Below are positions 1 through 6,291 of a DNA stretch of 7,071 nt, piece after piece. Source of the stretch: an uncultured bacterium (lineage in GTDB: Bacteria > Edwardsbacteria > AC1 > EtOH8). The notes under the pieces were generated by a model. It was not told the origin of the DNA. It worked only from the letters and a program-made list of their open reading frames with translations, and searched no databases. Each line of letters begins with the position of its first letter. The first letter of the stretch is position 1. The stretch covers positions 1 through 7,071 of the forward strand of contig CALGNM010000146.1 of assembly GCA_937958665.1 (NCBI GenBank), written 5' to 3'. A program made the translations under genes and the position numbers.

Positions 1-45
1 CCACCGAGATCTACACTCTTTCCCTACACGACGCTCTTCCGATCT
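1..45 (+). other. Illumina TruSeq-type adapter (artefact)
   Basis: The first 45 bases match the 3' part of the Illumina universal/P5 adapter, including the segment ACACGACGCTCTTCCGATCT. This is library-preparation sequence, not genome. Read on the minus strand in the queA frame it would add the spurious tail RSEERRVGKECRSRW to QueA, so the gene must be cut at 46. Confidence 0.98.
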
Positions 46-1017
46 CCTGATAGCCTCCTGATAGGCCCTCATTAGGTGTTCCCGCCCCACCAGGGCCGAT
101 ACCAGCATCAGCAGGGTCGACTTTGGAAGATGGAAATTGGTGACCAGGGCATCTACCATCCGAAACGAATAGGGTGGATAGATGAATATCTCCGTCCAAC
201 CAGACAGCTGGCCGGTCAGGACGAAGCTCTCCAGGGCCCGGCTGGTGGTGGTGCCCACCGCAAAAATCCGCCGGTGGTCCTTCCTAGCCCGGCTCAGGGT
301 ATCGGCCACCGAACTGGCTATCTGATAATATTCGGCCTCCATCCGGTGCTGTCGGATATCCTCCTTTTCCACTTTCTTGAAGGTACCCCACCCCACGTGC
401 AGCAATATCTCCAGCACCTCCACCCCCCGGGATTTGATCTCATTCAATAGCTGTTCGGTAAAATGAAGCCCGGCGGTGGGGGCCGCCACCGCTCCAGCCT
501 GCCTGGCATAAACCGTCTGGTAGCGTCTCCGGTCGGTCTCCTCCGGTTTGCGATCTATGTATGGGGGCAGTGGCATCCGTCCCACCTTCTCCAAGGCTTG
601 GTAGAATTCACCCTGATGGCTGAATCTTACTAATCGCTGCCCGTCTGTCCGGCATTCGACCACCTCGGCCTCCATCTCCCCGCCGTCGAAAACCACCCTG
701 GCACCGGGCAGCAATCGCCGGCCTGGCCGGGACAAGCAAATCCAACACCGCTCTGATTCCTGGCGCAGAAGCAGCAACTCAACCATCCCCCCCGTCCGAT
801 GCTTGCGCCCTATCAGTCGGGCCGGAATTACCTTGGTGGTATTCACCACCATGATATCCGACGGCCTTAAATACCCCGTAATGTCGGCGAAGCACCGGTG
901 CTCGACGCAGCCATCCTGGCGGTGCAATACCATCAGACGGGAGGAGTCCCTCCTTTCGGCCGGACTCTGGGCTATCAGATCGGGTGGCAGTATATAATCA
1001 AAATCGGACAGCTTCAT
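46..1017 (-). CDS. queA: QueA, tRNA preQ1(34) S-adenosylmethionine ribosyltransferase-isomerase (3' partial)
   Basis: QueA transfers and isomerises the ribosyl group of S-adenosylmethionine onto 7-aminomethyl-7-deazaguanine at position 34 of tRNA, giving epoxyqueuosine, in the cytoplasm. I translated 324 uninterrupted codons. Family hallmarks are MKLSDFDYILPPDLIAQ at the N-terminus, RRDSSRLMV (22-30), the VVNTTKVIPARL region (about 57-68), GGMVELLLL (near 77), MPLPPYIDR (about 149-157), AAPTAGLHFTEQLL (near 179-192), LLHVGWGTFKKVE, AVGTTTSRALES and DALVTNFHLPKSTLLMLVSA. The usual MH(S/A)EY motif reads MEAEY here. The reading frame is still open where the adapter begins. Family proteins are about 340-356 residues, so roughly 20 C-terminal residues, including the expected YRFFSYGDA segment, are missing because the contig ends, not by mutation. 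No clear Shine-Dalgarno sequence precedes the ATG, but the match of the first residues to the family fixes the start. It has its own promoter just upstream. Confidence 0.97.
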
Positions 1018-1049
1018 ATTGGCAGGCTGACATAAATATATTGATTTTG

Positions 1050-1078
1050 ATTATAACACAGACGCCGGCCTTGTTCAA
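1050..1078 (-). promoter_or_regulatory. Sigma-70-type promoter of queA
   Basis: On the minus strand a TTGAAC box (1078-1073) is separated by exactly 17 bases from a perfect TATAAT box (1055-1050). The -10 box is preceded by TGT, so it is also an extended -10. Transcription would start near 1043, leaving a leader of about 26 nt before the queA ATG at 1017. The -35 box directly abuts the T-rich tail of the upstream operon's terminator. Confidence 0.8.
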
Positions 1079-1110
1079 TTAATATAACAGGCGCCGCATA
1101 GCGGCGCCTG
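1079..1110 (-). terminator. Rho-independent terminator of the nickel transport operon
   Basis: CAGGCGCCGC (1088-1097) and GCGGCGCCTG (1101-1110) form a perfect 10-bp GC-rich stem with a 3-nt ATA loop. On the minus strand it is followed by TTATATTAATT, a T-rich though not pure-T tail. It lies 26 bp after the ATPase gene's stop codon. The plus-strand flank (CTCGTTGG) has no T tract, so the terminator acts in the minus direction only. Confidence 0.85.
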
Positions 1111-1136
1111 CTCGTTGGCAAAGCCTGCAGCACCCC

Positions 1137-1892
1137 TCACCCCTTCCATCCGCAGGAGGGGCATCCCCGGAGAGACTGGGGGACCTCCAGCCCGGCCTCG
1201 ATCATCATGTTCCCATCTGACAGAACCTGGTGGGTCGGACCATCGCAAAGCAATATGCCATCCTTAAGCACCAGAACCCTTTGGCACAGTTCCAACACCA
1301 TATCCAGATCGTGGGAGGTGATTATCTTGGTATGCTCGAACCCCTTCAGAAGGTTTATCAGCCTGCGCCGCGAAGAGGGGTCCAGTGCCGAGGTAGGTTC
1401 GTCCATGATCAGAATGTCCGGACCCATCGCCAGCACCGAGGCTATGGCGGCGGCCCTCTTTTCGCCAGCCGAAAGGCGGTAGGGCGCCCGGTCACCGAGG
1501 TGAACGATTCCCACCTTTTCCAAGGCCAGAGCGACCCTTTCTCCCACCTGGGCCTCGTCCAGTTTCATGTTACGGGGGCCAAAGGCCACATCTTCCTCCA
1601 CTCTAGCCATGAATAGCTGATCATCCGGGTTCTGAAAGACCATCCCAAGTTTCTGCCGCACCAGCTTAGCCGTTCTGGAGTTCAGCCTTATCTCGCCGAT
1701 GGCCACTTGCCCCCGCAATGGCTCCAGCAGCCCGGTTAGCAACATCAGCAGGGTGGATTTCCCAGCCCCGTTGCCACCGATAACTCCCACCGACTCGCCG
1801 TGATGGATGCGGAAGGAAACCCCTCGGAGCGCCTGATGGCCGTCGGGATAGGAATAGCAGAGGTCCTGAGCCTCGGTGATGTGATGGCTCAT
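1137..1892 (-). CDS. cbiO: CbiO/NikO, ATPase of nickel/cobalt ECF transporter
   Basis: This is the ATP-hydrolysing subunit of an energy-coupling-factor (group I) metal transporter, acting on the cytoplasmic face of the membrane. In the 251-residue product I see Walker A GGNGAGKST (39-47), the Q-loop in FQNPDDQLF (Q87), the ABC signature as LSAGEKR (140-146, a variant of LSGGQ usual in this family), Walker B ILIMDEP (160-166), D-loop SALD and the H-loop histidine in ITSHD (H194). VEEDVAFGP is typical of CbiO/EcfA. The start at 1892 forms an ATGA overlap with the cbiQ stop and has a G-rich GGGTGGGG stretch upstream. An ATG at 1916 would add eight residues (MPPDGWGQ) and extend into cbiQ, so I prefer 1892. 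The protein ends in CPSCGWKG, an unusual Cys pair for this family. The family serves cobalt or nickel; nickel is inferred here from the NikR context, which would make it nikO. Confidence 0.95.
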   Translation of the reverse strand: MSHHITEAQDLCYSYPDGHQALRGVSFRIHHGESVGVIGGNGAGKSTLLMLLTGLLEPLRGQVAIGEIRLNSRTAKLVRQKLGMVFQNPDDQLFMARVEEDVAFGPRNMKLDEAQVGERVALALEKVGIVHLGDRAPYRLSAGEKRAAAIASVLAMGPDILIMDEPTSALDPSSRRRLINLLKGFEHTKIITSHDLDMVLELCQRVLVLKDGILLCDGPTHQVLSDGNMMIEAGLEVPQSLRGCPSCGWKG

Positions 1893-2698
1893 CTGACCCC
1901 ACCCGTCAGGAGGCACCCCAGATACAGGGGAAGGTTAAACACCCGGGACAGAACGAAAAAGGCACCCCAGGCCAGCAGATAGATGGGGTCGGCGATTCCG
2001 GCCCGGCGCCCCTTGCCTGGCACATATTCGCCATTGAAGCCCCGCAGACACATGGCATCATATATCCGCTGGGCCCGGTCAATGGTCCTTAAAAGGACCT
2101 GCCCCAGAAGCGATCCCCAAGCTTTAGCAGCTACCCCGACTGTGCTCAGGGACCTGAATGAGTAGGCTTGCATAATCCGGGCCCCCTCCTCCAACAGGGT
2201 TGACAAATAACGATAGGTAAGCAGCAACTGTAGGACCATGATCCGGGGAACCCTGAGCATCCGCAGGGATAGCGCTATTCCTTCCATTCCGGTGGTTGCC
2301 ATCAACAGCAGAGCCGAGCTGACCGCCAGGCTGCCTTTGATCACGATGGAGGCGAATATCAGCCAGCCGGAGGATACGGTGTGCCCCATGATAACGGTGG
2401 TTTCCCGATCAAACAGGGGATTCAGAAGGCCCAGGCATATGATCATCGGTTCAAGGTAAAGCAGGCGCTTCAGTATGGCAGACAGGGGCACCCGGCCGGC
2501 CGCCGCCACCAGCACCGGAAAGAAAAGGAACGGCAACAGAGCCAAGGTGGCATATTTATCATGGGAGACCAGCACCAAGGCGTAGACGGTGGTGGATAAA
2601 AGCTTGGTCAGGGGATGCAGGCGGTGGATGAACGAATCCTGCCTGGCCAGGTCATCAAAGTACCTGATGTGGTCTATGGTCTTAAAGATGCTGGCCAT
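1889..2698 (-). CDS. cbiQ: CbiQ/NikQ, transmembrane T component of nickel/cobalt ECF transporter
   Basis: This is the integral-membrane coupling protein that links the substrate-binding permease (CbiM) to the ATPase (CbiO). The 269-residue product begins with the family pattern IDHIRYFDDLARQDSFIHRL, has several hydrophobic helices (roughly 33-68, 80-96, 108-134, 150-165 and 238-265), and carries the two cytoplasmic coupling motifs: ARIMQAYSFRS (173-183) and RAQRIYDAMCLRGFNG (208-223, with the classical A-x-x-x-R-G pattern). An in-frame ATG at 2719 would add MAGRWVG. I prefer 2698 because GGTGGG lies just before it and family proteins begin close to this point, whereas nothing like a ribosome site precedes 2719. 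It lies 45 bp after cbiM and overlaps cbiO by 4 bp, so translation of the two is probably coupled. Confidence 0.93.
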   Translation of the reverse strand: MASIFKTIDHIRYFDDLARQDSFIHRLHPLTKLLSTTVYALVLVSHDKYATLALLPFLFFPVLVAAAGRVPLSAILKRLLYLEPMIICLGLLNPLFDRETTVIMGHTVSSGWLIFASIVIKGSLAVSSALLLMATTGMEGIALSLRMLRVPRIMVLQLLLTYRYLSTLLEEGARIMQAYSFRSLSTVGVAAKAWGSLLGQVLLRTIDRAQRIYDAMCLRGFNGEYVPGKGRRAGIADPIYLLAWGAFFVLSRVFNLPLYLGCLLTGGVR

Positions 2699-2743
2699 CC
2701 CAACCCACCGGCCGGCCATGGTTTTTATAACAGCCTAATACGA

Positions 2744-3790
2744 TCACAGCCCATTCCCCTTGGCCTTGGCTGCTTGATTTATCATCAACCCCATCAGGCC
2801 GGCCAGCAGCAGGGTCATCAGGCCCCCCACCAAGCCCGAGACGGTGGTTCCGACGTCGATGACCGGCCAACTTTCCCCCTTGGTGTCCCCTGATGTCCCC
2901 TCAGCCTCGGGGCCCTTGAATCCATAATCCGGCAAGATGGCAGTCCTTTTCTGCACGCCACCCAATTTCTCATGGACGGAGCTGGTCGCCTCCAATTCCT
3001 CCTTCCCTGACGTTTTGAACATGGCCCATTCCAAACCATCGGGATGGGAGGAGGCAAACCAGGATAGCCCAGCTCCGATCAAGACCGCCCCGGCGGCCAG
3101 GCCCAACAGAACCTTTCTGATGGACAGGTCACCCAGTGCCCGATTCAGGAAGGCCCTCTCCATCAACTCCGGCCTGGCCTTCCAGACAAAGCCGACCACC
3201 GCCGCCGTGACCAGGCCCTCCACCACCCCGATGGCCAGATGAATGGGCTGCATCAGGGATACGAAGGCACCGAACGGCAGTTCGGTCCTGCCTGAGGCCA
3301 GCGTCTCAAGGACAACACCAAAGGCCCCCATCTGCAGTCCGATTACAGCCGCAGCCAAAGAGGCTATTATAATCCGCCTGGGGCCGCCTTTCCGGCCGAC
3401 GATCTTCCGATAGATGAACGGATAGGCCACAAAGCAGGTGAAAAAACCCAGGTTGAATACATTGGCTCCCAGGGCCAGCAGTCCGCCGTCGGCAAAAAAC
3501 AGGGCCTGGATGGCCAGGATGGATGCCATGGTCAGAAAACCAGCATAGGGGCCCAGCAGGACCGCCAGGAGCAGTCCCCCGCCCAGGTGTCCGCTGGAAC
3601 CGGTTCCGGGGATGGAGAAGTTTATCATCTGGGCAGTGAAGATGAACGCTCCCATCACCCCCATCAGCGGCACCTTTTTCTGGTCCATCTCCGACTGGAC
3701 CTTTTTTACCGAATACGCCGCCGCCGCCGCCGTGGCGGCCCACATCGTAGCTCCCACCGCCGGAGAGAGCAGGGCATCAGACATATGCAT
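2744..3790 (-). CDS. cbiM: CbiM/NikM permease fused to a PDGLE (NikN/CbiN-like) domain
   Basis: This is the substrate-specific S component of a nickel/cobalt ECF transporter in the inner membrane. It has 348 residues. It begins MHMSDALLSP: His2 next to the N-terminal Met is the family's metal-binding signature, so the start at 3790 (GGAG 8 nt upstream) must be right and the internal ATG at 3784 is excluded. The segment NFSIPGTGSSGHLGGG (57-72) carries the second conserved His (H68), and QPIHLAIGVVEG (181-192) is also typical. After about seven hydrophobic helices (to about residue 200) comes a linker. A PDGLE domain follows: a helix at about 227-246, SSHPDGLEW (247-255), the soluble region ending ILPDYGF, and a final helix at about 311-337. 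The fusion replaces the separate small subunit. An Ala-rich helix (19-25) produces a run of GCC-type codons near 3718. Nickel over cobalt is inferred from the adjacent nikR; no cobalamin genes are visible. Confidence 0.95.
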   Translation of the reverse strand: MHMSDALLSPAVGATMWAATAAAAAYSVKKVQSEMDQKKVPLMGVMGAFIFTAQMINFSIPGTGSSGHLGGGLLLAVLLGPYAGFLTMASILAIQALFFADGGLLALGANVFNLGFFTCFVAYPFIYRKIVGRKGGPRRIIIASLAAAVIGLQMGAFGVVLETLASGRTELPFGAFVSLMQPIHLAIGVVEGLVTAAVVGFVWKARPELMERAFLNRALGDLSIRKVLLGLAAGAVLIGAGLSWFASSHPDGLEWAMFKTSGKEELEATSSVHEKLGGVQKRTAILPDYGFKGPEAEGTSGDTKGESWPVIDVGTTVSGLVGGLMTLLLAGLMGLMINQAAKAKGNGL

Positions 3791-3811
3791 GTTGGGATCT
3801 CCTTCTTGCTC

Positions 3812-4138
3812 TTATCTGGTTTTAGTTACAATGTAAACATACCGGAATGGGTCCTGGCCGGTATTGCGCACGTCATGCTCCGTATTGGGAGGACAATAGA
3901 CCGCCCGGGCCTTGTTGATCTGGAGGGGGCCTTCTTTTCCCAGCATTTCTCCTTGTCCTTCCAGCACGATCAACAGTTCCTCGTAATCTTCGGTACTGTG
4001 CTTGCCCACCGATTCACCCGGTCCAAGGTTGACCAACCCAGAGCGAAAAGCGCGGTTCTGAGGCGGGCCGGCCAATAGGCGGGTATATTTCTCGCGGCTA
4101 TCCAAGCTGATTACAAAGGCAACCCCTGCACCCGTCAT
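3812..4138 (-). CDS. Small single-domain cupin protein
   Basis: This is a 108-residue protein with one cupin fold. Motif 1 is GESVGKHSTEDYEELLIVLEG (41-61), in which H47 and E54 occupy metal-ligand positions but the second His of the usual HxH is Thr49. Motif 2 is PPNTEHDVRN (83-92) with H88. It therefore keeps up to three of the four usual ligands. It has no signal peptide or membrane segment, so it should be cytoplasmic. Its ATG overlaps the stop of the lipoprotein gene (ATGA), and it lies 21 bp before the permease gene, so it belongs to the nickel operon. Possible roles are metal sensing, storage or chaperoning for the imported metal, or an unrelated sugar or small-molecule function; the sequence does not decide. 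The fold assignment is firm and the function unknown. Confidence 0.85.
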   Translation of the reverse strand: MTGAGVAFVISLDSREKYTRLLAGPPQNRAFRSGLVNLGPGESVGKHSTEDYEELLIVLEGQGEMLGKEGPLQINKARAVYCPPNTEHDVRNTGQDPFRYVYIVTKTR

Positions 4139-5001
4139 TTCAAGGCCTCCTTAAGCACCTTCAGGTTTTTCTCCATTATCTTGATGTAGGCGTCCAGTTC
4201 CATCGGCCCGGTGACAGCCGGATCCAATAGAAAGACTTTGGCCCCGGTCTCCCTGGCAATGGCCTCGGCCGATTTAGCCGGGTACTGAGGTTCCGCGAAA
4301 ATGGCCTTAACCTTTCTTTGGCGGACTATTTTGATGATCTCCGCCAGATCCCCGGCGCTGGGCTCGGCCCCCGGCTCTTTCTCTACCACCGCCACTATGT
4401 TAAGGTCCAACTCCTTAGCCAGATAGGGGAATGCTTCATGGAAGGTAACGATATCCCTGTTCTTGATCTCCTTTAGCGCAAAATGCATGCTATCCTTTAG
4501 TAGTTCCAGCTGGACCAGATACCGTTGGGCATTCTCCCGGTAATAGCCAAGATACTCTGGATCGTACCTCTCCAGTCCGGCGCCAATGTTCTGAACCTGC
4601 CTGATGGCCCCGCTGATGCTAGCGAATATATGGGGGTTGGGATGCCCCTCATGCTCTATCACTTCAATCCCCTGGCTGGCATCGACAACTTTCAGATTTG
4701 GATTCTGCCTGACGACGTTATCCAGGAAGGTCTCCATGCCGACCCCGTTGATGACCAGAATGTCGGCCTGGGCCAAGGTCTTCACATCCTGCGGCGTCAT
4801 CTGGTAATCGTGCAGGCATCCGGTAGATGGGGGGGCCATGTTCACCAGGTTTATTCCCGGTATTCCCTTGGTCAGATTAGCCGTCATGATGTACATGGGA
4901 TAGAACGAGGTTACCACGGTCAGCCGGGCTTTGGTCTGTCCGGGGACGCAGCCGGAAAAGGCAATCACGGCCGTCAGGACCGCAATGATCCATTTTCTCA
5001 T
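4135..5001 (-). CDS. ZnuA-type (cluster A-I) metal-binding lipoprotein
   Basis: This is an extracytoplasmic solute-binding protein of the zinc/manganese ABC family (288 residues), anchored by lipid. The N-terminus MRKWIIAVLTAVIAFSGC is a signal peptide with lipobox FSGC, the modified Cys being C18. Metal-site motifs match the family: LHDYQMTP (H64), NPHIF (H124), VTFHEAFPYLA (H188) and the acidic FLLDP (D260). The loop before H124 has only a short HEGH stretch, not the long His-rich loop of many zinc-specific ZnuA proteins. The start at 5001 has AAGGAGAA about 5 nt upstream; the longer frame back to 5100 runs into the barrel gene and lacks a signal. No ZnuB permease or ZnuC ATPase is present in this window. 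Instead it sits between an outer-membrane barrel and an ECF nickel permease under a NikR operator, so I infer nickel (or cobalt) as its ligand. Zinc with a distant ABC partner remains possible. Confidence 0.93.
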   Translation of the reverse strand: MRKWIIAVLTAVIAFSGCVPGQTKARLTVVTSFYPMYIMTANLTKGIPGINLVNMAPPSTGCLHDYQMTPQDVKTLAQADILVINGVGMETFLDNVVRQNPNLKVVDASQGIEVIEHEGHPNPHIFASISGAIRQVQNIGAGLERYDPEYLGYYRENAQRYLVQLELLKDSMHFALKEIKNRDIVTFHEAFPYLAKELDLNIVAVVEKEPGAEPSAGDLAEIIKIVRQRKVKAIFAEPQYPAKSAEAIARETGAKVFLLDPAVTGPMELDAYIKIMEKNLKVLKEALK

Positions 5002-5021
5002 GATCTTCTCCTTGGTTGATA

Positions 5022-5720
5022 TCAGAAACCGGCGGTTATCCCGGTAGTGATGGTGGTCTGGGGCCCCCGCTGGTCGTAAATTCGGAATCCCAAATCCCAA
5101 TCAACCGGACCGATGGTTACCGAGCCGCCTATCAAACCGCTGTTTCCAAGCACCTCCGAACCATCGTCCATGATCTCTCCGCCCAGTTCTCCGCATATCC
5201 GGACCCTGTCACTAAAGGCGTATACCGCCGCCATTGAAGTTCTCATGCTGCCATTGACCATGGCCTCCCCGGATGCATCATAACCAAGATTATAATGCAC
5301 GCCCCAGGGGCCATGCTCACGGCTTAAGATCAAATTCATGCCATATTCTGGGGAGCCCGTCTCAAATCCGGCACTGATCGAAATATCGGGCCAGACCTCT
5401 TTTCCCTTAAGCAAAGCAAACTTTAAGCCCACCTCCAGCGGCGACACCCCCCAACCCAGAGTGTTGCCCTCGGCATCCCTGTCGGTGCTGTGGGAAAAGC
5501 CCAGCCCTATGTCCAGCATATCCGTCAACCCGTGCTTAACGGCCACACCCGGGACCTGACAGCTTCCGTCCGGCCGGTACTGGCAATACTCAAAGGAAAG
5601 GGCTGCTTCGGTCTTGCCCCTCTCCACCGTTCCGGCATCATCGGTGTCCAAAGGCCGGGCAGCCCAAACCCGCCACGAGCAGATTAATAGCAGAGCAATC
5701 ATAATTTTAGTTCTTGCCAT
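5022..5720 (-). CDS. Outer-membrane beta-barrel protein, putative metal channel
   Basis: This is a 232-residue exported protein. MARTKIMIALLLICSWRVWA is a signal peptide with cleavage near A20/A21. The mature start ARPLDTDDAGTVERGKTEA resembles the opening of Phenol_MetA_deg/transporter-type small outer-membrane proteins. The rest alternates hydrophobic and polar residues in strand-like blocks (DMLDIGLGFSHS, LEVGLKFALL, WGVHYNLGYDA, VDWDLGFRIYD) and ends TGITAGF, with the terminal Phe that outer-membrane barrels use for assembly. There is no TonB box or plug domain. It is the first gene of the nickel operon, directly behind the NikR operator, and 20 bp before the lipoprotein gene. A G-rich GGGGGG site lies 4 nt before the ATG. 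I infer it lets nickel or a nickel complex cross the outer membrane; a structural or sensing barrel is an alternative. The fold is fairly sure, the substrate is inference. Confidence 0.85.
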   Translation of the reverse strand: MARTKIMIALLLICSWRVWAARPLDTDDAGTVERGKTEAALSFEYCQYRPDGSCQVPGVAVKHGLTDMLDIGLGFSHSTDRDAEGNTLGWGVSPLEVGLKFALLKGKEVWPDISISAGFETGSPEYGMNLILSREHGPWGVHYNLGYDASGEAMVNGSMRTSMAAVYAFSDRVRICGELGGEIMDDGSEVLGNSGLIGGSVTIGPVDWDLGFRIYDQRGPQTTITTGITAGF

Positions 5721-5762
5721 TTGACCCCCCCATTGTTAACGCCCATCACCCTAACAAATAAA

Positions 5763-5793
5763 ACGTGCTACCAATATTATTATTGTAGCACGT
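5763..5793. promoter_or_regulatory. Putative NikR operator
   Basis: ACGTGCTAC (5763-5771) and GTAGCACGT (5785-5793) form a perfect 9-bp inverted repeat with a 13-bp AT-rich spacer. Written as GTGCTA-N15-TAGCAC, it is close in size and half-site start to the E. coli NikR operator GTATGA-N16-TCATAC. It covers the -10 box (5782-5787) and the predicted start of the operon promoter, which is where a repressor would block polymerase. A nikR gene with intact nickel ligands ends about 500 bp away. The symmetry is seen directly; its use by NikR is inferred. Confidence 0.8.
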
Positions 5794-5810
5794 ACCAGTG
5801 TATTTGTCAA
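5782..5810 (-). promoter_or_regulatory. Sigma-70-type promoter of the nickel uptake operon
   Basis: A perfect TTGACA box (5810-5805) is followed after 17 bases by TACAAT (5787-5782), with TGC just before the -10 giving an extended -10. The start point would be near 5775, leaving a 5' leader of about 55 nt before the barrel gene. The -10 box and start lie inside the inverted repeat at 5763-5793, so a near-consensus promoter appears to be held off by a repressor. Confidence 0.85.
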
Positions 5811-5811
5811 G

Positions 5812-5828
5812 GCCACCGCCAGGGTGGC
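5812..5828 (-). terminator. Weak hairpin after the psiE-like gene
   Basis: GCCACC (5812-5817) and GGTGGC (5823-5828) can form a 6-bp stem with a 5-nt loop directly after the stop codon of the psiE-like gene. On the minus strand the hairpin is followed by CTTGACAAATAC, not a T run, so termination would be inefficient at best and some readthrough into the nickel operon is plausible. The stem abuts the -35 box of that operon's promoter. Confidence 0.3.
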
Positions 5829-5830
5829 AT

Positions 5831-6274
5831 CTATTTCATCCGACAGGCTGCCTCCCCCTCTCCCTGGCCCCCTGGCTGATGGTCATCTCCCAGCTCGCCG
5901 GGCAGATAGCAGGTATTGCTCATCAGGTATTTTCTGCCCCCCAGCAGCGCCACAAAGGCCACCACCCCCAGGATGATATCCACGGCCGTCAGGTCCGGCT
6001 TAAGCATCTTGCGGGCAATCACGAAGGCCAGCAGTTCCAGCACAGCCGCCAAGCTATGGGCCACCAGCATCCGGACCAACTCCAACCCGATCACCAGCAG
6101 CAGGGCCCGGTAGATCAGCTCGTAGAAGGTCTCGGTGGAAGACCAGTCCATACCGGACAGGGCGATGCCCCCCTTGACAGCCGCTACCAGAACCCCGGCC
6201 AGTACCGCTAGGGCGATGGCCTTCTCCAACCAACGGACCCCTGGTCCATACAGCTTTTTTAGTTCGAGCTTCAT
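5831..6274 (-). CDS. PsiE-like small inner-membrane protein
   Basis: This is a 147-residue protein with four hydrophobic helices (about 17-39, 52-71, 74-90 and 98-115). The segment YRALLLVIGLELVRML (55-70) followed by AHSLAAVLELLAFVIARKM (72-90) resembles the PsiE (phosphate-starvation-inducible) family of membrane proteins, whose biochemical role is unknown. A hydrophilic Gly-rich tail (GELGDDHQPGGQGEGEAAC) follows the last helix. The ATG at 6274 is preceded by a strong GGAGG 9 nt upstream; a GTG immediately before it is a less likely start, and the longer frame to 6331 runs into nikR. It lies 17 bp downstream of nikR, so the two are probably co-transcribed, hinting at a link with metal status that the sequence does not prove. 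Confidence 0.8.
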   Translation of the reverse strand: MKLELKKLYGPGVRWLEKAIALAVLAGVLVAAVKGGIALSGMDWSSTETFYELIYRALLLVIGLELVRMLVAHSLAAVLELLAFVIARKMLKPDLTAVDIILGVVAFVALLGGRKYLMSNTCYLPGELGDDHQPGGQGEGEAACRMK

Positions 6275-6291
6275 CACGATAATCCTCCTAA

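Noticed and set aside
46-64. Direct repeat of CCTGATAG at 46-53 and 57-64
   Set aside because: Falls in the conserved RAYQEAIR coding segment of queA next to the adapter; eight bases twice is likely chance.
76-450. Plus-strand open frame of 124 codons
   Set aside because: Antisense shadow of queA; the minus strand reads a complete conserved QueA sequence here.
2084-2099. Palindrome GGTCCTT-AA-AAGGACC
   Set aside because: Lies inside cbiQ coding sequence, its 2-nt loop is too small for a good hairpin, and no regulatory context is evident.
3717-3735. GCC-repeat tract resembling a microsatellite
   Set aside because: It encodes the Ala-rich first helix of the CbiM/NikM permease in frame.
3587-4078. 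Plus-strand open frame of 163 codons across the permease and cupin genes
   Set aside because: Antisense to two recognised genes, with no family features of its own.
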